Shown here: piece by piece, positions 52,891 through 63,816 of the stretch | Position numbering within the stretch: the first letter of the stretch is position 1 | Layout of the letters: every line of letters begins with the position of its first letter | Origin: Azolla caroliniana | Taxonomy: Eukaryota; Polypodiophyta | Direction: 5' to 3' | DNA length: 64,000 nt | NCBI GenBank assembly: GCA_043228905.1 | Contig: JBHGNT010000006.1 | Location: 13,020,001-13,084,000, forward strand | Made by a program: the position numbers and the translations under genes | The notes under the pieces: model-generated | Database searches by the model: none | Told to the model about the DNA's origin: nothing | The model's input: only the letters and a program-made list of their open reading frames with translations

Positions 52891-53063
52891 TAGTTGAAAA
52901 TATATTTCTATCATTGTACTTTTACATGTAAATTCTCATACATGAGAACTAAAATGAGTGACATGGTTATCATGCACCACATGTAATACATAAGCGCCAA
53001 ATGGCAAACATGCAATTTATGCATGTCTTGTACCCTCACATGCATCATATGCATGAGAGCATC

Positions 53064-53070
53064 TATAAAA
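53064..53070 (+). promoter_or_regulatory. TATA box in F1 5' LTR
   Basis: TATAAAA in ATCTATAAAAGAGGG, conserved at 59905-59911. Confidence 0.65.
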
Positions 53071-53292
53071 GAGGGAAGGGGGAGGAGAAAAAACACGGTT
53101 TTTTTTATGAAAATTAAGAGGAAGAAATTCGTTATCAAATTGATCGTGTAATCTCAACTTCTCTCTTTCCCAATCTATCTTAAGTACTTTCTCGCCAAAG
53201 CTTGTATCGACTCTAAATCCTTCTGGTTCAGAACCCCGGCGGTTCCGCCTCACGATCCGCGCGTAGTGACGGATCTTCACGACATAATTAAA

Positions 53293-53310
53293 TGGTGAAC
53301 CCGACGTGAA
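53293..53310 (+). promoter_or_regulatory. Primer-binding site of F1 (tRNA unidentified)
   Basis: TGGTGAACCCGACGTGAA, eight bases after the LTR, identical to the E1 site. Confidence 0.7.
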
Positions 53311-53351
53311 AGAGGCGGTAGGAAGGATCAAGTCGAGATTAATACTTGGAG

Positions 53352-55103
53352 ATGGCGTCCTCAAGCAACCAAGCAGGAGAGCTCGAAAGGATGATGCTAA
53401 TCGTCGAGCAAATGATGAGATCTCGGGACAACGACGCGAGCGTGGAGAAGGCTGTCGATCATGTCGTAGAGCTCGAGGGCCAATTCGATGGAAGGAACGT
53501 TACGAAGTTCTTTGATGCATATAAGAGGGAGATGAATCAAAGGGACGTGTCCGAGGCACGTCAAATCGCAAGCTTCAAGAGAGTTGTCGCCAACAACATC
53601 CAAAGACGCGTCATCGAGCTTCAAGAAGGTAAGACAACATGGTCCGAGTTCGAGAAAACGATACTAGCGGAGTTCGTGACTGAAGACTCAACGAGGATGA
53701 CTCGACATGCCCTGATGAAGTGGATAGAGAAGAAGAATAAGAAGATGAGCGTCTCGAGGGTGTACGACGGATTCGACCAGATGTTTAGTCGTCTCCCCAA
53801 TACGGACCAAGTGTTGCTTGAAGAGGACAAGACTTTGTACTTCTTGAAGGCCGTGGACATAAAGGATAGACGGGAGTTGGGGACTCTTCTCGAAGATGAT
53901 ACCCAAGCAAATGGGCTCGTAGCGGACTAGATCGCGGTGAAGCGGGCATGCAATAGGCTCGACAAGCGTCACCAATGGGTTGATGACACCGACTTGACGG
54001 GACCGACTACCACGGAGAAAGCAAGACCGCCGAAAGTAGCTGAGCCGCCAAGACAAAGTAACGTGGAAGAAAAGAAGATCGATGACGACATCATTGAAGA
54101 ATTAGCGAAGAAGTTCGAGAAGGTCACTCTAGCCAACATGAATCGTCGGGGCCCTAAAGGAAAAGAACCCTTTAGATGCGTGTGGTGCGATAGCATGGAC
54201 CACATGAGAAGGGATTGTGCGAGCCTTCGAGAGGCGATTCGACAAAATATCGTATACATAGAGGACAACATGATCTGCTCAAGCGAGACTAGAAGACCCC
54301 TACGGGTGAATTTCGGAAGAGGAGGAATGAAGAGATCTATGGAGGATGCCGATGCGACTCATGTGGATGCGATGCACTATGCTGTGTCGGCTTGAATAAG
54401 AGTCAGGAAAGACAAGACTGAAGCTGCTAGAGTGGGAGCAAAGTTTTGGACCTCCGTTCTCGAATATGAGAAGAAGGGAAAAATCACATCGAACGAGGTA
54501 GAGCTTGCGGACCGAAGCATGCAAAGCATAACCGGGTGGTCGGATCCGGTGGACGACAACACCATACTCGCAGAGGTGATGTGCGACAACCACGAGGTGT
54601 TCGTCGAAGAAAAGAGAAAGAGAATAGAAGAGCAAGGGCCATCAAAAAGACATGAAACAAGGAACGCGAAAATGAAGGACGATGCGGAGACGAGTCGACC
54701 TTTACAAACGGAGGAACGAGAATCAAGCCGAAAAGGGGAGCCGAGCATACGAGTTGAAGAAACGGTTCGGCCCGTGAAGGTTGGTGTCGAAGACCCCGCT
54801 CGGAGGACAAGGACTATACCTACCTATAAGCTAAGGTCGGACATAGAGCAGACGACGGACCTAAAGAAGATTCTCGAAGAACGAGTTCTTGATAGCCACG
54901 TAACTTTGTCCTTGAGGGAATTTCTTGGCATTACGAAGAAGGAGTTCCATGACACGATCGTGGACCTTGTAAAGAGAAAGAGACAACAATCGGACGAGGA
55001 AGAAGAGAAGCCGCAGAAAGCAAAAACGAATGCCATAACGATGGCAAGAGACGAAATCGATGAAGATATGGTGGACAGCCACTACACTCGACCTCATTGG
55101 GCA
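53352..55103 (+). pseudogene. gag: Gypsy gag (F1), in-frame stops
   Basis: ATG at 53352 (MASSSNQAGELERMMLIVEQ). The capsid-like region FDGRNVTKFFDAYKREM, KRVVANNIQRRVIELQEGKT and TWSEFEKTILAEFV is shared with E1. In-frame TAG at 53928 and TGA at 54393 interrupt it without a frame change. A CX2CX4HX4C knuckle CVWCDSMDHMRRDC lies at codons 276-289. A long acidic/basic linker (54432-55103) leads to the protease. The frame is the same from 53352 to about 55660, so only nonsense codons break it. Confidence 0.86.
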
Positions 55104-56185
55104 TGAGCGACAACGGAGACGCCGGTGAAGATCGGGGAGAAGAAAGAGACCGTCATAGCCTTGATCGACCACGGCTCGGAGATCAACCTCATGTCAACCG
55201 ACTTCTACAAAAAGGGAAGATGGCCAATCAATACAAACCACGGATGGAAGATTCGCGCGGCAACAAAATCTACGGAGGATTTGTACGGAGCTTGTCCCAA
55301 TGTCAAAGTCACGATCGGGGATGTGGAGATGGATCAACACTTCTTCGTACAAGAATCGGCGTCGCATCCTGTCATCCTAGGGCAACCTTATATCACATCA
55401 TCTCAGATGGAGACCAAAGTGTTCGATAATGGAGCAGCCTTCGCACGAATAAAGAGTCTTGACAACCAAAGATCGGTCCAATTCCTAACGGTGCGAGCCA
55501 ATCATGAAAGGAATCGAGATAGTCTCGGAGGCGAATCCTCGGATTTTTAGAGCGGACTATTGAAGCATGGGGCACAAATAGTCCGAGCAATCACAAGACC
55601 CCACAAGAAAGAAGAGTGCGTGGATTGTAAGGAGAAGCAACATGTGTCACACCTAGTGGCGCATGTAAACTAGTACTACCCGACAAGAAGCACAAGCGCC
55701 GGATACAAGAATTCGAGAAGATGCTGAAAGAAGAGAATATAATAGAAGAAGGAGAGTTCGTGACTCATATTATGGAAGAAGCCTCATTTAACGACACCAT
55801 CAGCGAAATCGAGGACGTCGTGGACTTGAGCTATCTTCACAACCAACGTGTGATTTCGGTTAACTCCGTCAACATGTACGCTATCATCGATGAATACCGT
55901 CGTGGCATCTCGATGAAGGAAGCTGACATCAACACGAAATATAAAATGGTGGATAAGAAGATCAAGCCAGTTGCAGTTCCGCTACCGGAAGATAGCTGGC
56001 AAAAGATGAAGGAAGTCACTAACGATCCAAGCTTAAGAGATCCGAAGAAGATAGGTCATGACTTCACCAAAGAGACGAAGGGGAAGCTACGAGTTGGAAA
56101 GGAGGATTTCCTTCTCCCTGAAGAGGAGCGAATGTTTCGCGATATGCTTGAGAGACATGGGAAGGCTTTCGAATTCTTCCCATGA
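55104..56185 (+). pseudogene. Gypsy protease and pre-RT linker (F1)
   Basis: After a TGA at 55104 the same frame reads a retropepsin: VIALIDHGSEINLMS (D at 55167-55169), HFFVQESASHPVILGQPYIT. The active site is D-H-G rather than D-S/T-G, which could mean a mutation or a lineage trait. A stop at 55548 and a frameshift near 55665 follow. A second frame (55721-56185) encodes the linker to RT and ends with TGA at 56183, where the sequence continues in frame (EIGCADPKVIEPMV). Confidence 0.82.
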
Positions 56186-57775
56186 GAAATTGGATGCGCC
56201 GACCCAAAGGTTATAGAGCCGATGGTGATCTTCACGGTGCCTCATGTGCCTTGGAATTTGAAATCGATACCGGTTCCGAGAGCACACCTTCCAAAGCTGA
56301 TCGAGCTCTTAAAGGAGACGGTGAGTATGGGAATTCTAGAACCGTCGAATGCTCCTTATTCCAATAGGTGGTTCACGGTGCCGAAGAAGAATGGATCATT
56401 GCGATTCATCCAAGATCTTCAACCCGTCAACAAGGTGACAATTCGAAATGTCGGAATTGGTCCGAGCGTGGACGAATTTGCCGAAGCGTTTGCGGGCCGG
56501 TCCATCTACTCCATTGGCGATCTCTACTCCGGATATGACCAATTCCAATTGGCGATCGACAGTCGGGACATTACAACCATGAGGACTCCGATCGGGCTTG
56601 TGCGGATGTGTACCTTACCCCAAGGCGCAACGAACTCGGTGGCTCATATGGTGAATGCCATGAATAAAGTCTTAAAGGATTGCATTCCGGACATCAAGAT
56701 GCCATTCTTGGATGATATTCCAATAAAAGGATGTTCGGATGAGGAGAAAGATGAATTGAAAGATAAGGAAGGTTGTAGAAAGTTCGTTGCGGATCATATG
56801 AAAGATTGCGAGAAGGTGCTTCAAAGGCTCGAAGATGCGAATTTGACATTTTTGGGAGAAAAATCCGCATTCGGCCAACCGGAGATCTTGGTGGTAGGTC
56901 ACTTGTGTGGAGCATACGGCCGGAAGCCCTCGCCATCCAAAGTGAACGCAATCCAAGACATGAAAGAAGAATGTGAAAACCAAACGGAGGTTCGAAGGTT
57001 CCTTGGAGCGTGCACGTTTTATCATATATGGATTCCTCACTACGCTCATGTCGCCGAACCGTTATATGGACTACTAAAGAAAAGAATAAAGTTCGAATGG
57101 CGAGACGAGCACACAGAGGCGATGCGAAGATTAAAGAAACTGCTTCTTGAAGCTCCGGCACTAAGGAAGGCCGACTATGCCGAAGGGAAACCAATTTACG
57201 TGACCGTAGATACGAGCCCAACCGGAATCGGGTGGGTCATCAATCAAGAAGGTGAAGATATTGCACGATATGCCGTCCGGTTCGGAGCAAAGGTTCTCAG
57301 CGAACGGCAACAAAGATATGCCCAAGTCAAGCGGGAACTTTGGGGTATTGTGTCGGCAGTGAAGACGGACAAAGATTACCTGATCGGGTCAGAAGTGATA
57401 ATAGAGACAGATTGTCTCCCAATTCTCGGAATGGTCTCGAGATGTGCGACCCCAGATCTTGCTATGCTAAGGTGGATCACCTACATCAAGTCTTTAAACC
57501 CAGAGATCCGTCACATTGCAGGGAAGAAGAACGCCATGGCTGACATGCTATCGAGGGCAAGATTTTCAAATGGAAGTAACATGGTTTCGGAAGATGAAGA
57601 TGTCGCCCTCAACTTCTTCAAGATGGCTCGATTGTCGGCGGAAAACCAGGACACGCAAACCCTCCACGCCTTCAATGAGAACGAGTATGAAGGAGAATGG
57701 TTACTCATCGGTAGATTCCTAAGAACATTGACGACAGATGCTTCGTTGACAAAGGAGGAGGCCCTACGAATCTGA
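56186..57775 (+). pseudogene. pol: Gypsy RT and RNase H (F1)
   Basis: The open frame from 56186 to TGA 57773-57775 holds the RT fingers (NRWFTVPKKNGSLRFIQDLQ), LYSGYDQFQLA, LPQGATNSVAHMVNAMNKVL and the catalytic FLDDIPIKG (about 56705-56730), with both aspartates present. The thumb is FLGACTFYHIWIPHYAHVAE. RNase H follows with YVTVDTSPTGIGWVINQ, RELWGIVSAV, IETDCLPILG and RHIAGKKNAMADMLSR. This is the best-preserved gypsy RT in the window. The final TGA is followed in frame by integrase sequence and probably replaces CGA. Confidence 0.93.
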
Positions 57776-59035
57776 AAGAAAGCTTATCGATACTTCTTGA
57801 AGGGAGGATTCCTTTGGCGACACCCAAAAAGAAAGACAGGAATACCACGTCGAGTGGTGGTAAAGAAAGAAGAGCAAGAGACGCTGATGACCGAATTCCA
57901 CGAGAGTGCTTGGGCAGGTCATAGAGGAACATGGGTGACGTTCGAAAAATTGAAGGAGAAGTACTGGTGGCCAAGCATGTACAAAGATGTACTCCATTTC
58001 GTGTCCACATGTGAAACTTGCCAAATATATTCAAATATACGTCATCGTGATGAGTTAAAGCCGACATACCCACTCACCATTCACTTCAAATGGATGGTGG
58101 ATCTGGTCTCGATGCCAATGGGAGTGGGACAAATGAAGTACTTAGCGCTCGCAAGGGATGACTTGACAAATCAAGTGGAAGGACGAACCTTGACAAAAAA
58201 GACGACTTCAGCCGTTTGTAAATTTTTACTTGAAGATGTTGTTTGCCGATATGGATGTGTAGGGAAGATAGTGGCCGACCGAGGTGAGTTGGACGCGCAC
58301 GAAGCGACGGAGCTCTTCGAAAGACTAGGCGTGAAGCTCTCCCTCACGACTGCCTACAATCGGGAAGCAAATGGGAAGATCGAGCGAGGGCATGGACCTA
58401 TCGTTAAAGCCATCGTACGGGCATGCAACGGTCGAGTCGGGAATTGGCCACGACTATTACCCTATGCCTTGTGGGCCGATAGAACGACACATAGCTCGGT
58501 GACAGGGTATATGCCGACGGAGCTTATGTATGGACAAAAGCTGATTATGCCCATCGAAAGGACGATCGCCTCATGGGTAGCGATACTGTGGGAGAACGAG
58601 ATGAGCCGAGAAGAGTTATTAGCGGTGTGGATAAGGCAACTTGAAAGAAGACCTGAAGATTTAGAAAAAGCGCGAAAGATGATGAAGGCAGCCCGAGTAA
58701 AGAACAAAGTTTGGTTCGACAACACGCATCGACTTCATCCCAAGAAGATTGAAGAAGGGGATTGGGTTTTGGTTTACGACAGCACCCTTGACAATCAACA
58801 CAGTACAGCAAGGAAGTTCGCAAGAAGATGGTTCAGGCCATATGTGCTGACAAGTGCCAACGATAATGCCACATACCACCTTGCGGAACTAGACGGATCA
58901 AGGTTGGCCGTACCCATTGCGGGAAAAAGAGTAAAGATTTTCAAGAAAAGACAAGACAAGGATCCTGACCTCGATTACCTCGACGATGAACATAATAGGG
59001 CGGATGAAAATGAAGACATGGAGGAATCTAATTGA
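57776..59035 (+). pseudogene. Gypsy integrase (F1)
   Basis: Continues the RT/RNase H frame after the TGA at 57773; the first ATG in it is at 57797. A zinc-binding region HESAWAGHRG...CETCQ (about 57900-58020) precedes the core: WMVDLVSMPMG (first Asp), IVADRGELDA (second Asp) and NGKIERGHG (Glu), so D, D and E are visible. The C-terminal region KIEEGDWVLVYDS and RRWFRPYVLTSANDNATYHL is the usual gypsy GPY/F-like domain. It ends in an acidic tail at 59033-59035. The 412-residue frame is open throughout. Confidence 0.9.
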
Positions 59036-59070
59036 TCATCGTAGCCGAAATCTCACTTCTTCTCTTCTTG

Positions 59071-59090
59071 GCACGTACCGGAGGACGTGC
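59071..59090 (+). promoter_or_regulatory. Pre-PPT hairpin of F1
   Basis: GCACGT-ACCGGAGG-ACGTGC: 6-bp stem, 8-nt loop, 17 bp before the 3' LTR. Compared with E1, one stem pair changes from G-C to A-T on both sides while the loop is identical. The polypurine tract GGTGGGGGTGGA follows (59096-59107). Confidence 0.78.
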
Positions 59091-59107
59091 GGTTTGGTGG
59101 GGGTGGA

Positions 59108-60125
59108 TGTCGTGAAGATTTTCGGCAATAGTGTGAAAATCCTATAAAACATACGAAATCGAGTATGAATCACGTAGTACAATAATTGTGAAGATAACAT
59201 TTTAAATAGATTTAATATCTAAGTACAAAATGATGGAGGTTTCGAATGCACTTTATTACACGAGAAACGGATAATTAAATGTCAAGATATGAGGGTATAA
59301 AGTTTGTAAAAGGAAAGGAGAAAATTGTGAGATATCCCACATAGGCACGACAAATACAGCTCTCATCATATATAAGGTGGAGCAAAAGATATTATCTTTG
59401 TGTGTATGTGTGGAGCATAGAGAGTTCAAGGTAACTTGAACTAAGAGTGGAGGTGGGCTAGCTACTCGTAAAGGGTTTTGGCCAACCAAAACTGGACCGA
59501 CGATGGAGCCGATGATCCGACGGCAATCCGGCGACGGTGATCCGACATCCGGCGGCGGCACTTGTATCCAGCGAGGCACCGGTAACCGACGGCATCCGGT
59601 GGCGGCATCCGGCGAACCGGCGTCCGGCGACTAGATAAATAAATATATAAATATATATACATATACAAGGAGGGCAAGTAAGGATTCAAACTTGCACCTC
59701 CAAGTTAGGAGTCAAATGGCTTACCATTAAGCCATGCTATTTAGTTGAAATTATATTTTTATCATTATACTTTTACATGTAAATTCTCATACATGAGAAC
59801 TAAAATGAGTGACATGGTTATCATGCACCACATGTAATACATAAGCGCCAAATGGCAAACATGCAATTTATGCATGTCACATGCATCATATACATGAGAG
59901 CATCTATAAAAGAGGGAAGGGGGAGGAGAAAAAACACGGGTTTTTTTATGAAAATTAAGAGGAAGAAATTCGTTATCAAATTGATCGTGTAATCTCAACT
60001 TCTCTCGTTCCCAATCTATCTTAAGTACTTTCTCGCCAAAGCTTGTATCGACTCTAAATCCTTCTGGTCCAGAACCCCGGCGGTTCCGCCTCACGATCCG
60101 CGCGTAGTGACGGATCTTCACGACA
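59108..60125 (+). repeat. 3' LTR of F1
   Basis: 1,018 bp, TGTCGTGAAGAT...ATCTTCACGACA. It differs from the 5' LTR mainly in the CCGGCG repeat block (59515-59630) and a 10-bp deletion near 59877. Confidence 0.92.
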
Positions 60126-60723
60126 TCGTTGAAGACAAAGGATTAGGTTCTATCCGTCGTCGAGCTCCATGCGAGAGTCCGGAGTATGCTAGCACATGCC
60201 AAGTTACCCAAGATGTTCTGGGTTGAGGCACTGATGACAGTGACCTATTTGATAAACAGATCACCCTCACCACCCTTGGAAGGAGACTCACCGCAAAAGG
60301 TATGGCCCGATAAAGACGTGTCCTACCGGCATCTAAAGGTGTTCGGGTGTCTCGCATATCTGCATGTTGCAAACGACAAGAGAGCAAAGTTGGATGCGAA
60401 GTCCCAACCATGTATAGTCCTTGGATACGGTGATGATGAGTTTGGTTATCGAGTGTGGGACCTGGTCAACAAGAAGGTGTTCCGGAGTCAAGATATAGTC
60501 TTCATGGAAGATAGGACCATTGCCGATTGGGAGTCGGAGAAGAAGGTGATGAACTCCGGATCATCCAATGAAAACCAGCTTGAAGACATAAGGACTTACC
60601 CAGTTGGAAACAAGATGTTAGCCGGTAACTGGATGACACTCTATGAACCGGCCAGTTTCGAACAAGAACCGAACCGACCTAAGAAGAAGAAGGAGACACT
60701 AGAACCCCCGGGGGCTTCACTGT
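60126..60723 (+). pseudogene. A6 integrase end and linker
   Basis: Resumes A6 after F1 with KTKD. A deletion then joins LHARV (60172) to VRSMLAHAKLPKMFWVEAL, removing about 130 codons of the integrase core including its second Asp and Glu. The rest (HLKVFGCLAYLHVANDKRAK, GYGDDEFGYRVWDLVNKKVF) is open to 60723. It stops where the AT-rich microsatellite field starts. Confidence 0.85.
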
Positions 60724-63700
60724 GAAAACTTGTATGATAGCACCTGAGTTCATCGAAAGGGGTTTAAATTAACCATTGAGATACAAAATGTATATATATA
60801 AGGGTATTAACAAATGCATAAAAAATATATTTACATAAGGGTATTATCAATTATGCTATAGAAAAAAATTACATAATCCCATGAAATATTAGATATTGAA
60901 CAATGAGATAATAAAGAATATATTGTTAAAACAATAGTCAAATTTGGAGTGGCATACATACATACATACATATAAATGCATATATGTACCTACATTTAAA
61001 CATTACATCCATAAATATGTATATACATACATTACACCCATTTATACATGCATATTGACTAAACATGAATATATATAAAAATATATATTGTCATATGTAG
61101 ATATGTACATACACATACATAAATACAAATATGTAAATGCATACATGCTACATACATATTAGAATAAGCCCATGAAATATTAGATATTTCAATGAGATAA
61201 TAAAGAATATATTGTGCAAACAATACTCAAATTTGGAGTGGCATACATACATATACATGCATACATGCATATATGTACCTACATTTAAACATTACATCCA
61301 TAAATATGCATATACATACATTACACCCATTTATACATGCATACTGACTAAACATGAATATGTATACAAATATATATTACCATATGTAGATATGTACATA
61401 CACATACATAAATACAAATATGTAAATACATACATGCTACATACATATTATAATAAGCCATATGTATTGACAGATGTTAATACATGCATAAAAATTACAT
61501 ATTAAATATCATATGATCCATTCATATTACACAATATACAGATTTACATACATTGCATTACATATATACATATACATATACATTTATATACATATATATA
61601 TATTACATATGTACATACATATTCCACATATTGCCATATATATATATATATATATGTTATATGGAACCATACAACCTACAATACTTAAATATATACATAC
61701 ATACATGCACACACATCGGATATATGACTGCATATTACGTACATATTGAAAACATAAATTCATATACGATCCATACACATACTAGACATGAAAATATCCC
61801 AAAAATAATACATTACATATATACACATACGTGCATTCATACATGTACATAGATATATTCATTCATCGATTGCTACACATATATACGTACATATGCCTAC
61901 AATGTTACATATACAAATTTTACAAACATACATACATTACATATGTACATACATATCACCACATACACGAACATAGACACACACATGGTCATACACACTA
62001 TAATAGTACATATATGCATACACATACATACATTAGATATATACATACATATTATGCACATATTATAAACACACATCCAGACACATTAAATCATGTGCAT
62101 TGACACATGCATATATGCATACAGGTACATACATACATATTCCACATATCACTATATATATATAGGTCATACAGGGTCATACAAGTTACAATACTTTCAT
62201 ACACACACACACACATTAGATATACGTATGCTTACACATACATTTAATAATATATGCATGCATATTATGTGATATTGCAAACATACATCCATATATGAGC
62301 CATTCACATACTAAACACGATCAATACACCGAAAATATACATACATGAATACATTACATATTACATGTATACACATATATGCATTCATACATGGACATAC
62401 ATATATTCATTCATACACTGCTACACATATATAGGTACACATGCCTATAATGATACTTGTGTAAATGTTACCAACTTACATCCATACATGTACATACATG
62501 CATGCATGCATACATACAATACAATATGTACATACGTACGTGCATATGTGTATATATGTTTGTGGTGTGTGTTGTATGTGTGTATGTATATATTGTATTG
62601 TATGCATGAATAGACACACATAACACATATACACATACATATGGACGTGTAAAGAATATATATACACACACATGCCATACATACTATACATTCAACACAT
62701 GCAATACAATACAATATGTACATACACACATACATATATACACATGCAATACAATACATACATATGTAAATCAATAGAAAACACACACACACACACACAT
62801 ACACATGATATACAATACATACATATGTACATCAATAGAAAATACACACACACACATAACACATACATACATACGTAGAAATATAGAATACACACACATA
62901 TAGCACATACACACATATAACACATATGTGCATGGACACATGCCATACATACAATACATACATATGCACCTATGTAGAACATACACACATATAACACATA
63001 CATACATTATACATAGTCACATGCCATACATACAACACATTCAACACAATACAAGATGTACATACATATACATGCACAAATGCCATACATACAATGCACA
63101 TATACAATAATGCAATTAATACAAAATGATACAATACAATAAAATGCAATACAACATGTACATACATGCATATACACACAACACATACATATACATACAT
63201 AGTCACATGCCATACATACAACACAATACAATATGTATGTCATACATACACATGCACACATGCCATACATACAATGCATATATACAATAATGCAATTAAA
63301 ACAAAACAATGCAATGCAATGCAATACAACATGTACATACATACATATTATACGCATCAATACATACACACAACATGTACATACATAAACATGCATATAT
63401 GCATCAATACATACACATACATATATATGCATGCAATACAATACAAATGCACATATATAGAACATACACATACATGCTATACATATAATACATACTTAAG
63501 CACAAGTATAAAACATATACATACATACACACATGGAATACAATGCACATACATAGAACATACAATACATATGCAATACATAGAACATACAATACATATG
63601 CAATACATAGAACATACACATAAGCACATAACACATACCCTACATACTCACATGCCATACACAAAATACATACAATATAATATGTAATACACTCACATAC

Positions 63701-63816
63701 AATATATACAATACAATATTGTATATACAATAAAATTATGCAATATGTACCTACATACATACACGCAACACAGACATATATACACATGCACATATATACA
63801 ACATACACACACTATT
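60724..63816. repeat. ACAT/ATAC microsatellite field with higher-order repeats
   Basis: About 3.1 kb of (ACAT)n, (ATAC)n, (CA)n and (TA)n mixtures, with strikingly few G on the plus strand. No gene. It includes a 291-bp tandem duplication (60878-61459), a looser repeat of about 520-540 bp (61622-61910 against 62141-62455) and a repeat of about 186 bp (63012 against 63197). Long open frames here are artefacts of the repeat. Confidence 0.9.
60878..61459. repeat. 291-bp tandem duplication
   Basis: Units 60878-61168 and 61169-61459 both begin CCCATGAAATATTAGATAT and end ...AATAAG. They share non-microsatellite sequence (TCAAATTTGGAGTGGC), so this is a true duplication rather than chance similarity. 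Confidence 0.88.

Larger units (their letters stand above)
52275..53284 (+). repeat. 5' LTR of F1
   Basis: Contains GC-rich imperfect CATCCGGCGG repeats (52655-52775), an antisense tRNA-like block (52820-52890), several CATG/ATGCAT palindromes (52925-53055) and TATAAAA at 53064-53070. Compared with the 3' LTR it differs by indels in the CCGGCG repeat and a 10-bp indel near 53028, but otherwise few substitutions. Confidence 0.92.
52275..60125 (+). mobile_element. Complete Ty3/gypsy element F1
   Basis: 7,851 bp with LTRs of 1,010 bp (52275-53284) and 1,018 bp (59108-60125). Their ends form a perfect 12-bp terminal inverted repeat (TGTCGTGAAGAT...ATCTTCACGACA). Internal order: primer site, gag with zinc knuckle, protease, RT, RNase H, integrase. 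Most stops are in frame and compatible with C-to-T changes, and there is one frameshift near 55665. Layout and termini tie it to E1. Confidence 0.93.
50120..60723 (+). mobile_element. Ty1/copia element A6, 3' truncated, hosting F1
   Basis: 5' LTR (50120-50647), primer site, gag, protease and the start of integrase up to 52274; then F1; then the integrase C-terminus and linker to about 60723, where it stops abruptly. RT, RNase H and the 3' LTR are missing. It is closest to A2 in gag. Confidence 0.86.

Noticed and set aside
61212-63808. Many long open frames rich in Tyr, Ile, His, Thr or Cys in the terminal 3 kb, on both strands
   Set aside because: They are translations of ACAT/ATAC/CA microsatellites. 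Such repeats lack stops in several frames and show no domain or start context.
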